Numbered from the stretch's first letter, positions 11,093 through 25,192 are shown. The stretch: DNA of 64,000 bases from Synchiropus splendidus (GCF_027744825.2 NC_071340.1:565501-629500), one strand, 5' to 3'. Notes: generated from the sequence alone by a model not told the origin. Translations and numbers: made by a program.

Positions 11093-12784
11093 ATCTCAGG
11101 CTGAAAAGCGTTTTTACGCATTGTGCCATAACTTTTCAGGGAAGCTTCAGAACATGAAATTTTAACCTCCCACTATAGCAGAAAGGGTCTTTCTAGTAGT
11201 TGCACATCAAATCTAAACTGTCTGAAGTGTTTTTCCAAAGTTATCAACACTTTTATGTTTGGCGTTCCGAAACCCACCTTATCTCAGGCTGAAAAGCGTT
11301 TTTACGCATTGTGCCATAACTTTTCAGGGAAGCTTCAGAACATGAAATTTTAACCTCCCACTATAGCAGAAAGGGTCTTTCTAGTAGTTGCACATCAAAT
11401 CTAAACTGTCTGAAGTGTTTTTCCAAAGTTATCAACACTTTTATGTTTGGCGTTCCGAAACCCACCTTATCTCAGGCTGAAAAGCGTTTTTGTGCATTGT
11501 GCCATAACTTTTCAGGAAAGCTTCAGAACATGAAATTTTAACCTCCCACTATAGCAGAAAGGGTCTTTCTAGTAGTTGCACATCAAATCTAAGCTGTCTG
11601 AAGTGTTTTTCAAAAGTTATCAACACTTTTATGTTTGGCGTTCCGAAACCCACCTTATCTCAGGCTGAAAAGCGTTTTTGTGCATTGTGCCATAACTTTT
11701 CAGGAAAGCTTCAGAACATGAAATTTTAACCTCCCACTATAGCAGAAAGGGTCTTTCTAGTAGGTGCACATCAAATCTAAGCTCTCTGAAGTGTTTTTCG
11801 AAAGTTATCAACACTTTTATGTTTGGCGTTCCGAAACCCACCTTATCTCAGGCTGAAAAGCGTTTTTGTGCATTGTGCCATAACTTTTCAGGAAAGCTTC
11901 AGAACATGAAATTTTAACCTCCCACTATAGCAGAAAGTGTCTTTCTAGTAGTTGCACATCAAATCTAAACTGTCTGAAGTGTTTTTCCAAAGTTATTAAC
12001 ACTTTTATGTTTGGCGTTCCGAAACCCACCTTATCTCAGGCTGAAAAACGTTTTTGTGCATTGTGCCATAACTTTTCAGGGAAGCTTCAGAACATGAAAT
12101 TTTAACCTCCCACTATAGCAGAAAGGGTCTTTCTAGTAGTTGCACATCAAATCTAAACTGTCTGAAGTGTTTTTCCAAAGTTATCAACACTTTTATGTTT
12201 GGCGTTCCGAAACCCACCTTATCTCAGGCTGAAAAGCGTTTTTACGCATTGTGCCATAACTTTTCAGGGAAGCTTCAGAACATGAAATTTTAACCTCCCA
12301 CTATAGCAGAAAGGGTCTTTCTAGTAGTTGCACATCAAATCTAAACTGTCTGAAGTGTTTTTCCAAAGTTATCAACACTTTTATGTTTGGCGTTCCGAAA
12401 CCCACCTTATCTCAGGCTGAAAAGCGTTTTTACGCATTGTGCCATAACTTTTCAGGGAAGCTTCAGAACATGAAATTTTAACCTCCCACTATAGCAGAAA
12501 GGGTCTTTCTAGTAGTTGCACATCAAATCTAAACTGTCTGAAGTGTTTTTCCAAAGTTATCAACACTTTTATGTTTGGCGTTCCGAAACCCACCTTATCT
12601 CAGGCTGAAAAGCGTTTTTGTGCATTGTGCCATAACTTTTCAGGAAAGCTTCAGAACATGAAATTTTAACCTCCCACTATAGCAGAAAGGGTCTTTCTAG
12701 TAGTTGCACATCAAATCTAAGCTGTCTGAAGTGTTTTTCAAAAGTTATCAACACTTTTATGTTTGGCGTTCCGAAACCCACCTT
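10717..12784. repeat. Tandem duplication of a six-monomer unit containing M pairs
   Basis: The order E-F-M-M-b at 10717-11656 recurs at 11845-12784, an offset of 1,128 bp, separated by one a2 unit at 11657. Type M occurs only here, as two adjacent pairs. It joins AC at 24-25 (A-like) to T108, A125, G128 and C144 (D-like), so it looks like a recombinant of A and D with the exchange between positions 26 and 108. The tract lies between the two 6.58-kb copies and overlaps the edge of each. Confidence 0.85.
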
Positions 12785-15700
12785 ATCTCAGGCTGAAAAG
12801 CGTTTTTGTGCATTGTGCCATAACTTTTCAGGAAAGCTTCAGAACATGAAATTTTAACCTCCCACTATAGCAGAAAGGGTCTTTCTAGTAGTTGCACATC
12901 AAATCTAAACTGTCTGAAGTGTTTTTCCAAAGTTATCAACACTTTTATGTTTGGCGTTCCGAAACCCACCTTATCTCAGGCTGAAAAGCGTTTTTACGCA
13001 TTGTGCCATAACTTTTCAGGGAAGCTTCAGAACATGAAATTTTAACCTCCCACTATAGCAGAAAGGGTCTTTCTAGTAGGTGCACATCAAATCTAAGCTC
13101 TCTGAAGTGTTTTTCCAAAGTTATCAACACTTTTATGTTTGGCGTTCCGAAACCCACCTTATCTCAGGCTGAAAAGCGTTTTTGTGCATTGTGCCATAAC
13201 TTTTCAGGAAAGCTTCAGAACATGAAATTTTAACCTCCCACTATAGCAGAAAGGGTCTTTCTAGTAGTTGCACATCAAATCTAAACTGTCTGAAGTGTTT
13301 TTCCAAAGTTATCAACACTTTTATGTTTGGCGTTCCGAAACCCACCTTATCTCAGGCTGAAAAGCGTTTTTGTGCATTGTGCCATAACTTTTCAGGGAAG
13401 CTTCAGAACATGAAATTTTAACCTCCCACTATAGCAGAAAGGGTCTTTCTAGTAGTTGCACATCAAATCTAAGCTGTCTGAAGTGTTTTTCAAAAGTTAT
13501 CAACACTTTTATGTTTGGCGTTCCGAAACCCACCTTATCTCAGGCTGAAAAGCGTTTTTGTGCATTGTGCCATAACTTTTCAGGAAAGCTTCAGAACATG
13601 AAATTTTAACCTCCCACTATAGCAGAAAGGGTCTTTCTAGTAGTTGCACATCAAATCTAAACTGTCTGAAGTGTTTTTCCAAAGTTATCAACACTTTTAT
13701 GTTTGGCGTTCCGAAACCCACCTTATCTCAGGCTGAAAAGCGTTTTTACGCATTGTGCCATAACTTTTCAGGGAAGCTTCAGAACATGAAATTTTAACCT
13801 CCCACTATAGCAGAAAGGGTCTTTCTAGTAGGTGCACATCAAATCTAAGCTCTCTGAAGTGTTTTTCGAAAGTTATCAACACTTTTATGTTTGGCGTTCC
13901 GAAACCCACCTTATCTCAGGCTGAAAAGCGTTTTTGTGCATTGTGCCATAACTTTTCAGGGAAGCTTCAGAACATGAAATTTTAACTTCCCACTATAGCA
14001 GAAAGGGTCTTTCTAGTAGTTGCACATCAAATCTAAGCTGTCTGAAGTGTTTTTCAAAAGTTATCAACACTTTTATGTTTGGCGTTCCGAAACCCACCTT
14101 ATCTCAGGCTGAAAAGCGTTTTTGTGCATTGTGCCATAACTTTTCAGGAAAGCTTCAGAACATGAAATTTTAACCTCCCACTATAGCAGAAAGGGTCTTT
14201 CTAGTAGTTGCACATCAAATCTAAGCTCTCTGAAGTGTTTTTCCAAAGTTATCAACACTTTTATGTTTGGCGTTCCGAAACCCACCTTATCTCAGGCTGA
14301 AAAGCGTTTTTGTGCATTGTGCCATAACTTTTCAGGAAAGCTTCAGAACATGAAATTTTAACCTCCCACTATAGCAGAAAGGGTCTTTCTAGTAGTTGCA
14401 CATCAAATCTAAACTGTCTGAAGTGTTTTTCAAAAGTTATCAACACTTTTATGTTTGGCGTTCCGAAACCCACCTTATCTCAGGCTGAAAAGCGTTTTTA
14501 CGCATTGTGCCATAACTTTTCAGGGAAGCTTCAGAACATGAAATTTTAACCTCCCACTATAGCAGAAAGGGTCTTTCTAGTAGGTGCACATCAAATCTAA
14601 GCTCTCTGAAGTGTTTTTCGAAAGTTATCAACACTTTTATGTTTGGCGTTCCGAAACCCACATTATCTCAGGCTGAAAAGCGTTTTTGTGCATTGTGCCA
14701 TAACTTTTCAGGAAAGCTTCAGAACATGAAATTTTAACCTCCCACTATAGCAGAAAGTGTCTTTCTAGTAGTTGCACATCAAATCTAAACTGTCTGAAGT
14801 GTTTTTCCAAAGTTATTAACACTTTTATGTTTGGCGTTCCGAAACCCACCTTATCTCAGGCTGAAAAACGTTTTTGTGCATTGTGCCATAACTTTTCAGG
14901 GAAGCTTCAGAACATGAAATTTTAACCTCCCACTATAGCAGAAAGGGTCTTTCTAGTAGTTGCACATCAAATCTAAACTGTCTGAAGTGTTTTTCCAAAG
15001 TTATCAACACTTTTATGTTTGGCGTTCCGAAACCCACCTTATCTCAGGCTGAAAAGCGTTTTTACGCATTGTGCCATAACTTTTCAGGGAAGCTTCAGAA
15101 CATGAAATTTTAACCTCCCACTATAGCAGAAAGGGTCTTTCTAGTAGGTGCACATCAAATCTAAGCTCTCTGAAGTGTTTTTCGAAAGTTATCAACACTT
15201 TTATGTTTGGCGTTCCGAAACCCACCTTATCTCAGGCTGAAAAGCGTTTTTGTGCATTGTGCCATAACTTTTCAGGGAAGCTTCAGAACATGAAATTTTA
15301 ACCTCCCACTATAGCAGAAAGGGTCTTTCTAGTAGTTGCACATCAAATCTAAACTGTCTGAAGTGTTTTTCCAAAGTTATCAACACTTTTATGTTTGGCG
15401 TTCCGAAACCCACCTTATCTCAGGCTGAAAAGCGTTTTTGTGCATTGTGCCATAACTTTTCAGGGAAGCTTCAGAACATGAAATTTTAACCTCCCACGAT
15501 AGCAGAAAGGGTCTTTCTAGTAGGTGCACATCAAATCTAAGCTCTCTGAAGTGTTTTTCGAAAGTTATCAACACTTTTATGTTTGGCGTTCCGAAACCCA
15601 CCTTATCTCAGGCTGAAAAGCGTTTTTGTGCATTGTGCCATAACTTTTCAGGGAAGCTTCAGAACATGAAATTTTAACCTCCCACTATAGCAGAAAGGGT

Positions 15701-18700
15701 CTTTCTAGTAGTTGCACATCAAATCTAAACTGTCTGAAGTGTTTTTCCAAAGTTATCAACACTTTTATGTTTGGCGTTCCGGAACCCACCTTATCTCAGG
15801 CTGAAAAGCGTTTTTGTGCATTGTGCCATAACTTTTCAGGGAAGCTTCAGAACATGAAATTTTAACCTCCCACTATAGCAGAAAGGGTCTTTCTAGTAGT
15901 TGCACATCAAATCTAAACTGTCTGAAGTGTTTTTCCAAAGTTATCAACACTTTTATGTTTGGCGTTCCGAAACCCACCTTATCTCAGGCTGAAAAGCGTT
16001 TTTACGCATTGTGCCATAACTTTTCAGGGAAGCTTCAGAACATGAAATTTTAACCTCCCACTATAGCAGAAAGGGTCTTTCTAGTAGGTGCACATCAAAT
16101 CTAAGCTCACTGAAGTGTTTTTCGAAAGTTATCAACACTTTTATGTTTGGCGTTCCGAAACCCACCTTATCTCAGGCTGAAAAGCGTTTTTGTGCATTGT
16201 GCCATAACTTTTCAGGGAAGCTTCAGAACATGAAATTTTAACCTCCCACTATAGCAGAAAGGGTCTTTCTAGTAGTTGCACATCAAATCTAAGCTGTCTG
16301 AAGTGTTTTTCAAAAGTTATCAACACTTTTATGTTTGGCGTTCCGAAACCCACCTTATCTCAGGCTGAAAAGCGTTTTTGTGCATTGTGCCATAACTTTT
16401 CAGGAAAGCTTCAGAACATGAAATTTTAACCTCCCACTATAGCAGAAAGGGTCTTTCTAGTAGTTGCACATCAAATCTAAACTGTCTGAAGTGTTTTTCC
16501 AAAGTTATCAACACTTTTATGTTTGGCGTTCCGAAACCCACCTTATCTCAGGCTGAAAAGCGTTTTTGTGCATTGTGCCATAACTTTTCAGGGAAGCTTC
16601 AGAACATGAAATTTTAACCTCCCACTATAGCAGAAAGGGTCTTTCTAGTAGTTGCACATCAAATCTAAGCTGTCTGAAGTGTTTTTCAAAAGTTATCAAC
16701 ACTTTTATGTTTGGCGTTCCGAAACCCACCTTATCTCAGGCTGAAAAGCGTTTTTGTGCATTGTGCCATAACTTTTCAGGAAAGCTTCAGAACATGAAAT
16801 TTTAACCTCCCACTATAGCAGAAAGGGTCTTTCTAGTAGGTGCACATCAAATCTAAGCTCTCTGAAGTGTTTTTCGAAAGTTATCAACACTTTTATGTTT
16901 GGCGTTCCGAAACCCACCTTATCTCAGGCTGAAAAGCGTTTTTGTGCATTGTGCCATAACTTTTCAGGAAAGCTTCAGAACATGAAATTTTAACCTCCCA
17001 CTATAGCAGAAAGTGTCTTTCTAGTAGTTGCACATCAAATCTAAACTGTCTGAAGTGTTTTTCCAAAGTTATTAACACTTTTATGTTTGGCGTTCCGAAA
17101 CCCACCTTATCTCAGGCTGAAAAACGTTTTTGTGCATTGTGCCATAACTTTTCAGGGAAGCTTCAGAACATGAAATTTTAACCTCCCACTATAGCAGAAA
17201 GGGTCTTTCTAGTAGTTGCACATCAAATCTAAACTGTCTGAAGTGTTTTTCCAAAGTTATCAACACTTTTATGTTTGGCGTTCCGAAACCCACCTTATCT
17301 CAGGCTGAAAAGCGTTTTTACGCATTGTGCCATAACTTTTCAGGGAAGCTTCAGAACATGAAATTTTAACCTCCCACTATAGCAGAAAGGGTCTTTCTAG
17401 TAGGTGCACATCAAATCTAAGCTCTCTGAAGTGTTTTTCGAAAGTTATCAACACTTTTATGTTTGGCGTTCCGAAACCCACCTTATCTCAGGCTGAAAAG
17501 CGTTTTTGTGCATTGTGCCATAACTTTTCAGGGAAGCTTCAGAACATGAAATTTTAACCTCCCACTATAGCAGAAAGGGTCTTTCTAGTAGTTGCACATC
17601 AAATCTAAACTGTCTGAAGTGTTTTTCCAAAGTTATCAACACTTTTATGTTTGGCGTTCCGAAACCCACCTTATCTCAGGCTGAAAAGCGTTTTTGTGCA
17701 TTGTGCCATAACTTTTCAGGGAAGCTTCAGAACATAAAATTTTAACCTCCCACTATAGCAGAAAGGGTCTTTCTAGTAGTTGCACATCAAATCTAAGCTC
17801 TCTGAAGTGTTTTTCAAAAGTTATCAACACTTTTATGTTTGGCGTTCCGAAACCCACCTTATCTCAGGCTGAAAAGCGTTTTTACGCATTGTGCCATAAC
17901 TTTTCAGGGAAGCTTCAGAACATGAAATTTTAACCTCCCACTATAGCAGAAAGGGTCTTTCTAGTAGGTGCACATCAAATCTAAGCTCTCTGAAGTGTTT
18001 TTCGAAAGTTATCAACACTTTTATGTTTGGCGTTCCGAAACCCACCTTATCTCAGGCTGAAAAGCGTTTTTGTGCATTGTGCCATAACTTTTCAGGGAAG
18101 CTTCAGAACATGAAATTTTAACTTCCCACTATAGCAGAAAGGGTCTTTCTAGTAGTTGCACATCAAATCTAAGCTGTCTGAAGTGTTTTTCAAAAGTTAT
18201 CAACACTTTTATGTTTGGCGTTCCGAAACCCACCTTATCTCAGGCTGAAAAGCGTTTTTGTGCATTGTGCCATAACTTTTCAGGAAAGCTTCAGAACATG
18301 AAATTTTAACCTCCCACTATAGCAGAAAGGGTCTTTCTAGTAGTTGCACATCAAATCTAAGCTCTCTGAAGTGTTTTTCCAAAGTTATCAACACTTTTAT
18401 GTTTGGCGTTCCGAAACCCACCTTATCTCAGGCTGAAAAGCGTTTTTGTGCATTGTGCCATAACTTTTCAGGAAAGCTTCAGAACATGAAATTTTAACCT
18501 CCCACTATAGCAGAAAGGGTCTTTCTAGTAGTTGCACATCAAATCTAAACTGTCTGAAGTGTTTTTCAAAAGTTATCAACACTTTTATGTTTGGCGTTCC
18601 GAAACCCACCTTATCTCAGGCTGAAAAGCGTTTTTACGCATTGTGCCATAACTTTTCAGGGAAGCTTCAGAACATGAAATTTTAACCTCCCACTATAGCA

Positions 18701-19176
18701 GAAAGGGTCTTTCTAGTAGGTGCACATCAAATCTAAGCTCTCTGAAGTGTTTTTCGAAAGTTATCAACACTTTTATGTTTGGCGTTCCGAAACCCACCTT
18801 ATCTCAGGCTGAAAAGCGTTTTTGTGCATTGTGCCATAACTTTTCAGGAAAGCTTCAGAACATGAAATTTTAACCTCCCACTATAGCAGAAAGTGTCTTT
18901 CTAGTAGTTGCACATCAAATCTAAACTGTCTGAAGTGTTTTTCCAAAGTTATTAACACTTTTATGTTTGGCGTTCCGAAACCCACCTTATCTCAGGCTGA
19001 AAAACGTTTTTGTGCATTGTGCCATAACTTTTCAGGGAAGCTTCAGAACATGAAATTTTAACCTCCCACTATAGCAGAAAGGGTCTTTCTAGTAGTTGCA
19101 CATCAAATCTAAACTGTCTGAAGTGTTTTTCCAAAGTTATCAACACTTTTATGTTTGGCGTTCCGAAACCCACCTT
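12597..19176. repeat. 6.58-kb higher-order block, copy 2 (monomers 68-102)
   Basis: The type order is identical to 4513-11092 over all 35 monomers, with the same private substitutions (C186A before 14665, G178 at 15782, A129 at 16109, A64 at 17736). Left of the block the two copies diverge: C at 4325 versus M at 12409. Right of it they diverge again: M at 11093 versus A at 19177. These give the duplication borders to within one monomer. The right part, 15605-19176, is also the start of the 5.45-kb duplication shared with 25193-30644. Confidence 0.9.
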
Positions 19177-21056
19177 ATCTCAGGCTGAAAAGCGTTTTTA
19201 CGCATTGTGCCATAACTTTTCAGGGAAGCTTCAGAACATGAAATTTTAACCTCCCACTATAGCAGAAAGGGTCTTTCTAGTAGGTGCACATCAAATCTAA
19301 GCTCTCTGAAGTGTTTTTCGAAAGTTATCAACACTTTTATGTTTGGCGTTCCGAAACCCACCTTATCTCAGGCTGAAAAGCGTTTTTGTGCATTGTGCCA
19401 TAACTTTTCAGGGAAGCTTCAGAACATGAAATTTTAACCTCCCACTATAGCAGAAAGGGTCTTTCTAGTAGTTGCACATCAAATCTAAACTGTCTGAAGT
19501 GTTTTTCCAAAGTTATCAACACTTTTATGTTTGGCGTTCCGAAACCCACCTTATCTCAGGCTGAAAAGCGTTTTTGTGCATTGTGCCATAACTTTTCAGG
19601 GAAGCTTCAGAACATAAAATTTTAACCTCCCACTATAGCAGAAAGGGTCTTTCTAGTAGTTGCACATCAAATCTAAGCTCTCTGAAGTGTTTTTCAAAAG
19701 TTATCAACACTTTTATGTTTGGCGTTCCGAAACCCACCTTATCTCAGGCTGAAAAGCGTTTTTACGCATTGTGCCATAACTTTTCAGGGAAGCTTCAGAA
19801 CATGAAATTTTAACCTCCCACTATAGCAGAAAGGGTCTTTCTAGTAGGTGCACATCAAATCTAAGCTCTCTGAAGTGTTTTTCGAAAGTTATCAACACTT
19901 TTATGTTTGGCGTTCCGAAACCCACCTTATCTCAGGCTGAAAAGCGTTTTTGTGCATTGTGCCATAACTTTTCAGGAAAGCTTCAGAACATGAAATTTTA
20001 ACCTCCCACTATAGCAGAAAGGGTCTTTCTAGTAGTTGCACATCAAATCTAAACTGTCTGAAGTGTTTTTCCAAAGTTATCAACACTTTTATGTTTGGCG
20101 TTCCGAAACCCACCTTATCTCAGGCTGAAAAGCGTTTTTGTGCATTGTGCCATAACTTTTCAGGGAAGCTTCAGAACATGAAATTTTAACCTCCCACTAT
20201 AGCAGAAAGGGTCTTTCTAGTAGTTGCACATCAAATCTAAGCTGTCTGAAGTGTTTTTCAAAAGTTATCAACACTTTTATGTTTGGCGTTCCGAAACCCA
20301 CCTTATCTCAGGCTGAAAAGCGTTTTTAAGCATTGTGCCATAACTTTTCAGGGAAGCTTCAGAACATGAAATTTTAACCTCCCACGATAGCAGAAAGGGT
20401 CTTTCTAGTAGGTGTACATCAAATCTAAGCTCTCTGAAGTGTTTTTCGAAAGTTATCAACACTTTTATGTTTGGCGTTCCGAAACCCACCTTATCTCAGG
20501 CTGAAAAGCGTTTTTGTGCATTGTGCCATAACTTTTCAGGGAAGCTTCAGAACATGAAATTTTAACCTCCCACTATAGCAGAAAGGGTCTTTCTAGTAGT
20601 TGCACATCAAATCTAAACTGTCTGAAGTGTTTTTCCAAAGTTATCAACACTTTTATGTTTGGCGTTCCGGAACCCACCTTATCTCAGGCTGAAAAGCGTT
20701 TTTGTGCATTGTGCCATAACTTTTCAGGGAAGCTTCAGAACATGAAATTTTAACCTCCCACTATAGCAGAAAGGGTCTTTCTAGTAGTTGCACATCAAAT
20801 CTAAACTGTCTGAAGTGTTTTTCCAAAGTTATCAACACTTTTATGTTTGGCGTTCCGAAACCCACCTTATCTCAGGCTGAAAAGCGTTTTTACGCATTGT
20901 GCCATAACTTTTCAGGGAAGCTTCAGAACATGAAATTTTAACCTCCCACTATAGCAGAAAGGGTCTTTCTAGTAGGTGCACATCAAATCTAAGCTCACTG
21001 AAGTGTTTTTCGAAAGTTATCAACACTTTTATGTTTGGCGTTCCGAAACCCACCTT
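15605..21056. repeat. 5.45-kb higher-order block, copy 1 (monomers 84-112)
   Basis: Type order: Dg-D-I-B-C-B-a2-E-F-A-D-K-A-B7-G-H-A-E-F-A-D-K-A-C-B-Jl-Dg-D-I. The same order recurs at 25193-30644, offset 9,588 bp (51 monomers). The block overlaps the second 6.58-kb copy, so the two duplications are nested in history. The Jl unit at 20305 has a private C111T that the matching unit at 29893 lacks. The copies are followed by different units, D at 21057 versus K at 30645. Confidence 0.9.
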
Positions 21057-21432
21057 ATCTCAGGCTGAAAAGCGTTTTTGTGCATTGTGCCATAACTTTT
21101 CAGGGAAGCTTCAGAACATGAAATTTTAACCTCCCACTATAGCAGAAAGGGTCTTTCTAGTAGTTGCACATCAAATCTAAACTGTCTGAAGTGTTTTTCC
21201 AAAGTTATCAACACTTTTATGTTTGGCGTTCCGAAACCCACCTTATCTCAGGCTGAAAAGCGTTTTTGTGCATTGTGCCATAACTTTTCAGGGAAGCTTC
21301 AGAACATGAAATTTTAACCTCCCACTATAGCAGAAAGGGTCTTTCTAGTAGTTGCACATCAAATCTAAGCTGTCTGAAGTGTTTTTCAAAAGTTATCAAC
21401 ACTTTTATGTTTGGCGTTCCGAAACCCACCTT
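19177..21432. repeat. Array block, monomers 103-114
   Basis: Type order: A-D-K-A-C-B-Jl-Dg-D-I-D-B. The first ten units end the 5.45-kb block. Close versions of A-D-K-A-C-B-Jl-Dg-D-I occur at 23877-25756 (with T74 in the first A and a K carrying G128) and at 28765-30644. Confidence 0.85.
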
Positions 21433-24064
21433 ATCTCAGGCTGAAAAGCGTTTTTGTGCATTGTGCCATAACTTTTCAGGAAAGCTTCAGAACATGAAAT
21501 TTTAACCTCCCACTATAGCAGAAAGGGTCTTTCTAGTAGTTGCACATCAAATCTAAACTGTCTGAAGTGTTTTTCCAAAGTTATCAACACTTTTATGTTT
21601 GGCGTTCCGAAACCCACCTTTTCTCAGGCTGAAAAGCGTTTTTACGCATTGTGCCATAACTTTTCAGGGAAGCTTCAGAACATGAAATTTTAACCTCCCA
21701 CTATAGCAGAAAGGGTCTTTCTAGTAGGTGCACATCAAATCTAAGCTCTCTGAAGTGTTTTTCGAAAGTTATCAACACTTTTATGTTTGGCGTTCCGAAA
21801 CCCACCTTATCTCAGGCTGAAAAGCGTTTTTGTGCATTGTGCCATAACTTTTCAGGAAAGCTTCAGAACATGAAATTTTAACCTCCCACTATAGCAGAAA
21901 GTGTCTTTCTAGTAGTTGCACATCAAATCTAAACTGTCTGAAGTGTTTTTCCAAAGTTATTAACACTTTTATGTTTGGCGTTCCGAAACCCACCTTATCT
22001 CAGGCTGAAAAGCGTTTTTACGCATTGTGCCATAACTTTTCAGGGAAGCTTCAGAACATGATATTTTAAGCTCCCACTATAGCAGAAAGGGTCTTTCTAG
22101 TAGGTGCACATCAAATCTAAGCTCTCTGAAGTGTTTTTCGAAAGTTATCAACACTTTTATGTTTGGCGTTCCGAAACCCACCTTATCTCAGGCTGAAAAG
22201 CGTTTTTGTGCATTGTGCCATAACTTTTCAGGGAAGCTTCAGAACATGAAATTTTAACCTCCCACTATAGCAGAAAGGGTCTTTCTAGTAGTTGCACATC
22301 AAATCTAAACTGTCTGAAGTGTTTTTCCAAAGTTATCAACACTTTTATGTTTGGCGTTCCGAAACCCACCTTATCTCAGGCTGAAAAGCGTTTTTGTGCA
22401 TTGTGCCATAACTTTTCAGGGAAGCTTCAGAACATGAAATTTTAACCTCCCACTATAGCAGAAAGGGTCTTTCTAGTAGTTGCACATCAAATCTCAACTG
22501 TCTGAAGTGTTTTTCCAAAGTTATCAACACTTTTATGTTTGGCGTTCCGAAACCCACCTTATCTCAGGCTGAAAAGCGTTTTTGTGCATTGTGCCATAAC
22601 TTTTCAGGGAAGCTTCAGAACATGAAATTTTAACCTCCCACTATAGCAGAAAGGGTCTTTCTAGTAGGTGCACATCAAATCTAAGCTCTCTGAAGTGTTT
22701 TTCGAAAGTTATCAACACTTTTATGTTTGGCGTTCCGAAACCCACCTTATCTCAGGCTGAAAAGCGTTTTTGTGCATTGTGCCATAACTTTTCAGGAAAG
22801 CTTCAGAACATGAAATTTTAACCTCCCACTATAGCAGAAAGTGTCTTTCTAGTAGTTGCACATCAAATCTAAACTGTCTGAAGTGTTTTTCCAAAGTTAT
22901 TAACACTTTTATGTTTGGCGTTCCGAAACCCACCTTATCTCAGGCTGAAAAACGTTTTTGTGCATTGTGCCATAACTTTTCAGGGAAGCTTCAGAACATG
23001 AAATTTTAACCTCCCACTATAGCAGAAAGGGTCTTTCTAGTAGTTGCACATCAAATCTAAACTGTCTGAAGTGTTTTTCCAAAGTTATCAACACTTTTAT
23101 GTTTGGCGTTCCGAAACCCACCTTATCTCAGGCTGAAAAGCGTTTTTACGCATTGTGCCATAACTTTTCAGGGAAGCTTCAGAACATGAAATTTTAACCT
23201 CCCACGATAGCAGAAAGGGTCTTTCTAGTAGGTGCACATCAAATCTAAGCTCTCTGAAGTGTTTTTCGAAAGTTATCAACACTTTTATGTTTGGCGTTCC
23301 GAAACCCACCTTATCTCAGGCTGAAAAGCGTTTTTGTGCATTGTGCCATAACTTTTCAGGGAAGCTTCAGAACATGAAATTTTAACCTCCCACTATAGCA
23401 GAAAGGGTCTTTCTAGTAGTTGCACATCAAATCTAAACTGTCTGAAGTGTTTTTCCAAAGTTATCAACACTTTTATGTTTGGCGTTCTGAAACCCACCTT
23501 ATCTCAGGCTGAAAAGCGTTTTTGTGCATTGTGCCATAACTTTTCAGGGAAGCTTCAGAACATGAAATTTTAACCTCCCACTATAGCAGAAAGGGTCTTT
23601 CTAGTAGTTGCACATCAAATCTAAGCTGTCTGAAGTGTTTTTCAAAAGTTATCAACACTTTTATGTTTGGCGTTCCGAAACCCACCTTATCTCAGGCTGA
23701 AAAGCGTTTTTGTGCATTGTGCCATAACTTTTCAGGGAAGCTTCAGAACATGAAATTTTAACCTCCCACTATAGCAGAAAGGGTCTTTCTAGTAGTTGCA
23801 CATCAAATCTAAACTGTCTGAAGTGTTTTTCCAAAGTTATTAACACTTTTATGTTTGGCGTTCCGAAACCCACCTTATCTCAGGCTGAAAAGCGTTTTTA
23901 CGCATTGTGCCATAACTTTTCAGGGAAGCTTCAGAACATGAAATTTTAATCTCCCACTATAGCAGAAAGGGTCTTTCTAGTAGGTGCACATCAAATCTAA
24001 GCTCTCTGAAGTGTTTTTCGAAAGTTATCAACACTTTTATGTTTGGCGTTCCGAAACCCACCTT
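21433..24064. repeat. 14-monomer block, copy 1, lacking one F unit (monomers 115-128)
   Basis: Type order: C-A-E-A(T66,G74)-D-Dc-a2-E-F-J-D(T176)-B-Dt-A(T74). It matches 32713-35532 unit for unit, including A1T in the second unit, T66 with G74, C123, T176 and T153, except that the F expected between the E at 21809 and the A at 21997 is missing. The result is a clean 188-bp deletion with both neighbours intact, as expected for unequal crossover in register. Confidence 0.88.
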
Positions 24065-25192
24065 ATCTCAGGCTGAAAAGCGTTTTTGTGCATTGTGCCA
24101 TAACTTTTCAGGGAAGCTTCAGAACATGAAATTTTAACCTCCCACTATAGCAGAAAGGGTCTTTCTAGTAGTTGCACATCAAATCTAAACTGTCTGAAGT
24201 GTTTTTCCAAAGTTATCAACACTTTTATGTTTGGCGTTCCGAAACCCACCTTATCTCAGGCTGAAAAGCGTTTTTGTGCATTGTGCCATAACTTTTCAGG
24301 GAAGCTTCAGAACATAAAATTTTAACCTCCCACTATAGCAGAAAGGGTCTTTCTAGTAGTTGCACATCAAATCTAAGCTGTCTGAAGTGTTTTTCAAAAG
24401 TTATCAACACTTTTATGTTTGGCGTTCCGAAACCCACCTTATCTCAGGCTGAAAAGCGTTTTTACGCATTGTGCCATAACTTTTCAGGGAAGCTTCAGAA
24501 CATGAAATTTTAACCTCCCACTATAGCAGAAAGGGTCTTTCTAGTAGGTGCACATCAAATCTAAGCTCTCTGAAGTGTTTTTCGAAAGTTATCAACACTT
24601 TTATGTTTGGCGTTCCGAAACCCACCTTATCTCAGGCTGAAAAGCGTTTTTGTGCATTGTGCCATAACTTTTCAGGAAAGCTTCAGAACATGAAATTTTA
24701 ACCTCCCACTATAGCAGAAAGGGTCTTTCTAGTAGTTGCACATCAAATCTAAACTGTCTGAAGTGTTTTTCCAAAGTTATCAACACTTTTATGTTTGGCG
24801 TTCCGAAACCCACCTTATCTCAGGCTGAAAAGCGTTTTTGTGCATTGTGCCATAACTTTTCAGGGAAGCTTCAGAACATGAAATTTTAACCTCCCACTAT
24901 AGCAGAAAGGGTCTTTCTAGTAGTTGCACATCAAATCTAAGCTGTCTGAAGTGTTTTTCAAAAGTTATCAACACTTTTATGTTTGGCGTTCCGAAACCCA
25001 CCTTATCTCAGGCTGAAAAGCGTTTTTAAGCATTGTGCCATAACTTTTCAGGGAAGCTTCAGAACATGAAATTTTAACCTCCCACGATAGCAGAAAGGGT
25101 CTTTCTAGTAGGTGCACATCAAATCTAAGCTCTCTGAAGTGTTTTTCGAAAGTTATCAACACTTTTATGTTTGGCGTTCCGAAACCCACCTT
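24065..25192. repeat. Array block, monomers 129-134
   Basis: Type order: D-K(G128)-A-C-B-Jl. This bridges the preceding block and the second 5.45-kb copy. It parallels monomers 104-109 and 155-160 apart from the K unit at 24253, which keeps A64 but has B-like G128, suggesting a short conversion tract. Confidence 0.82.
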
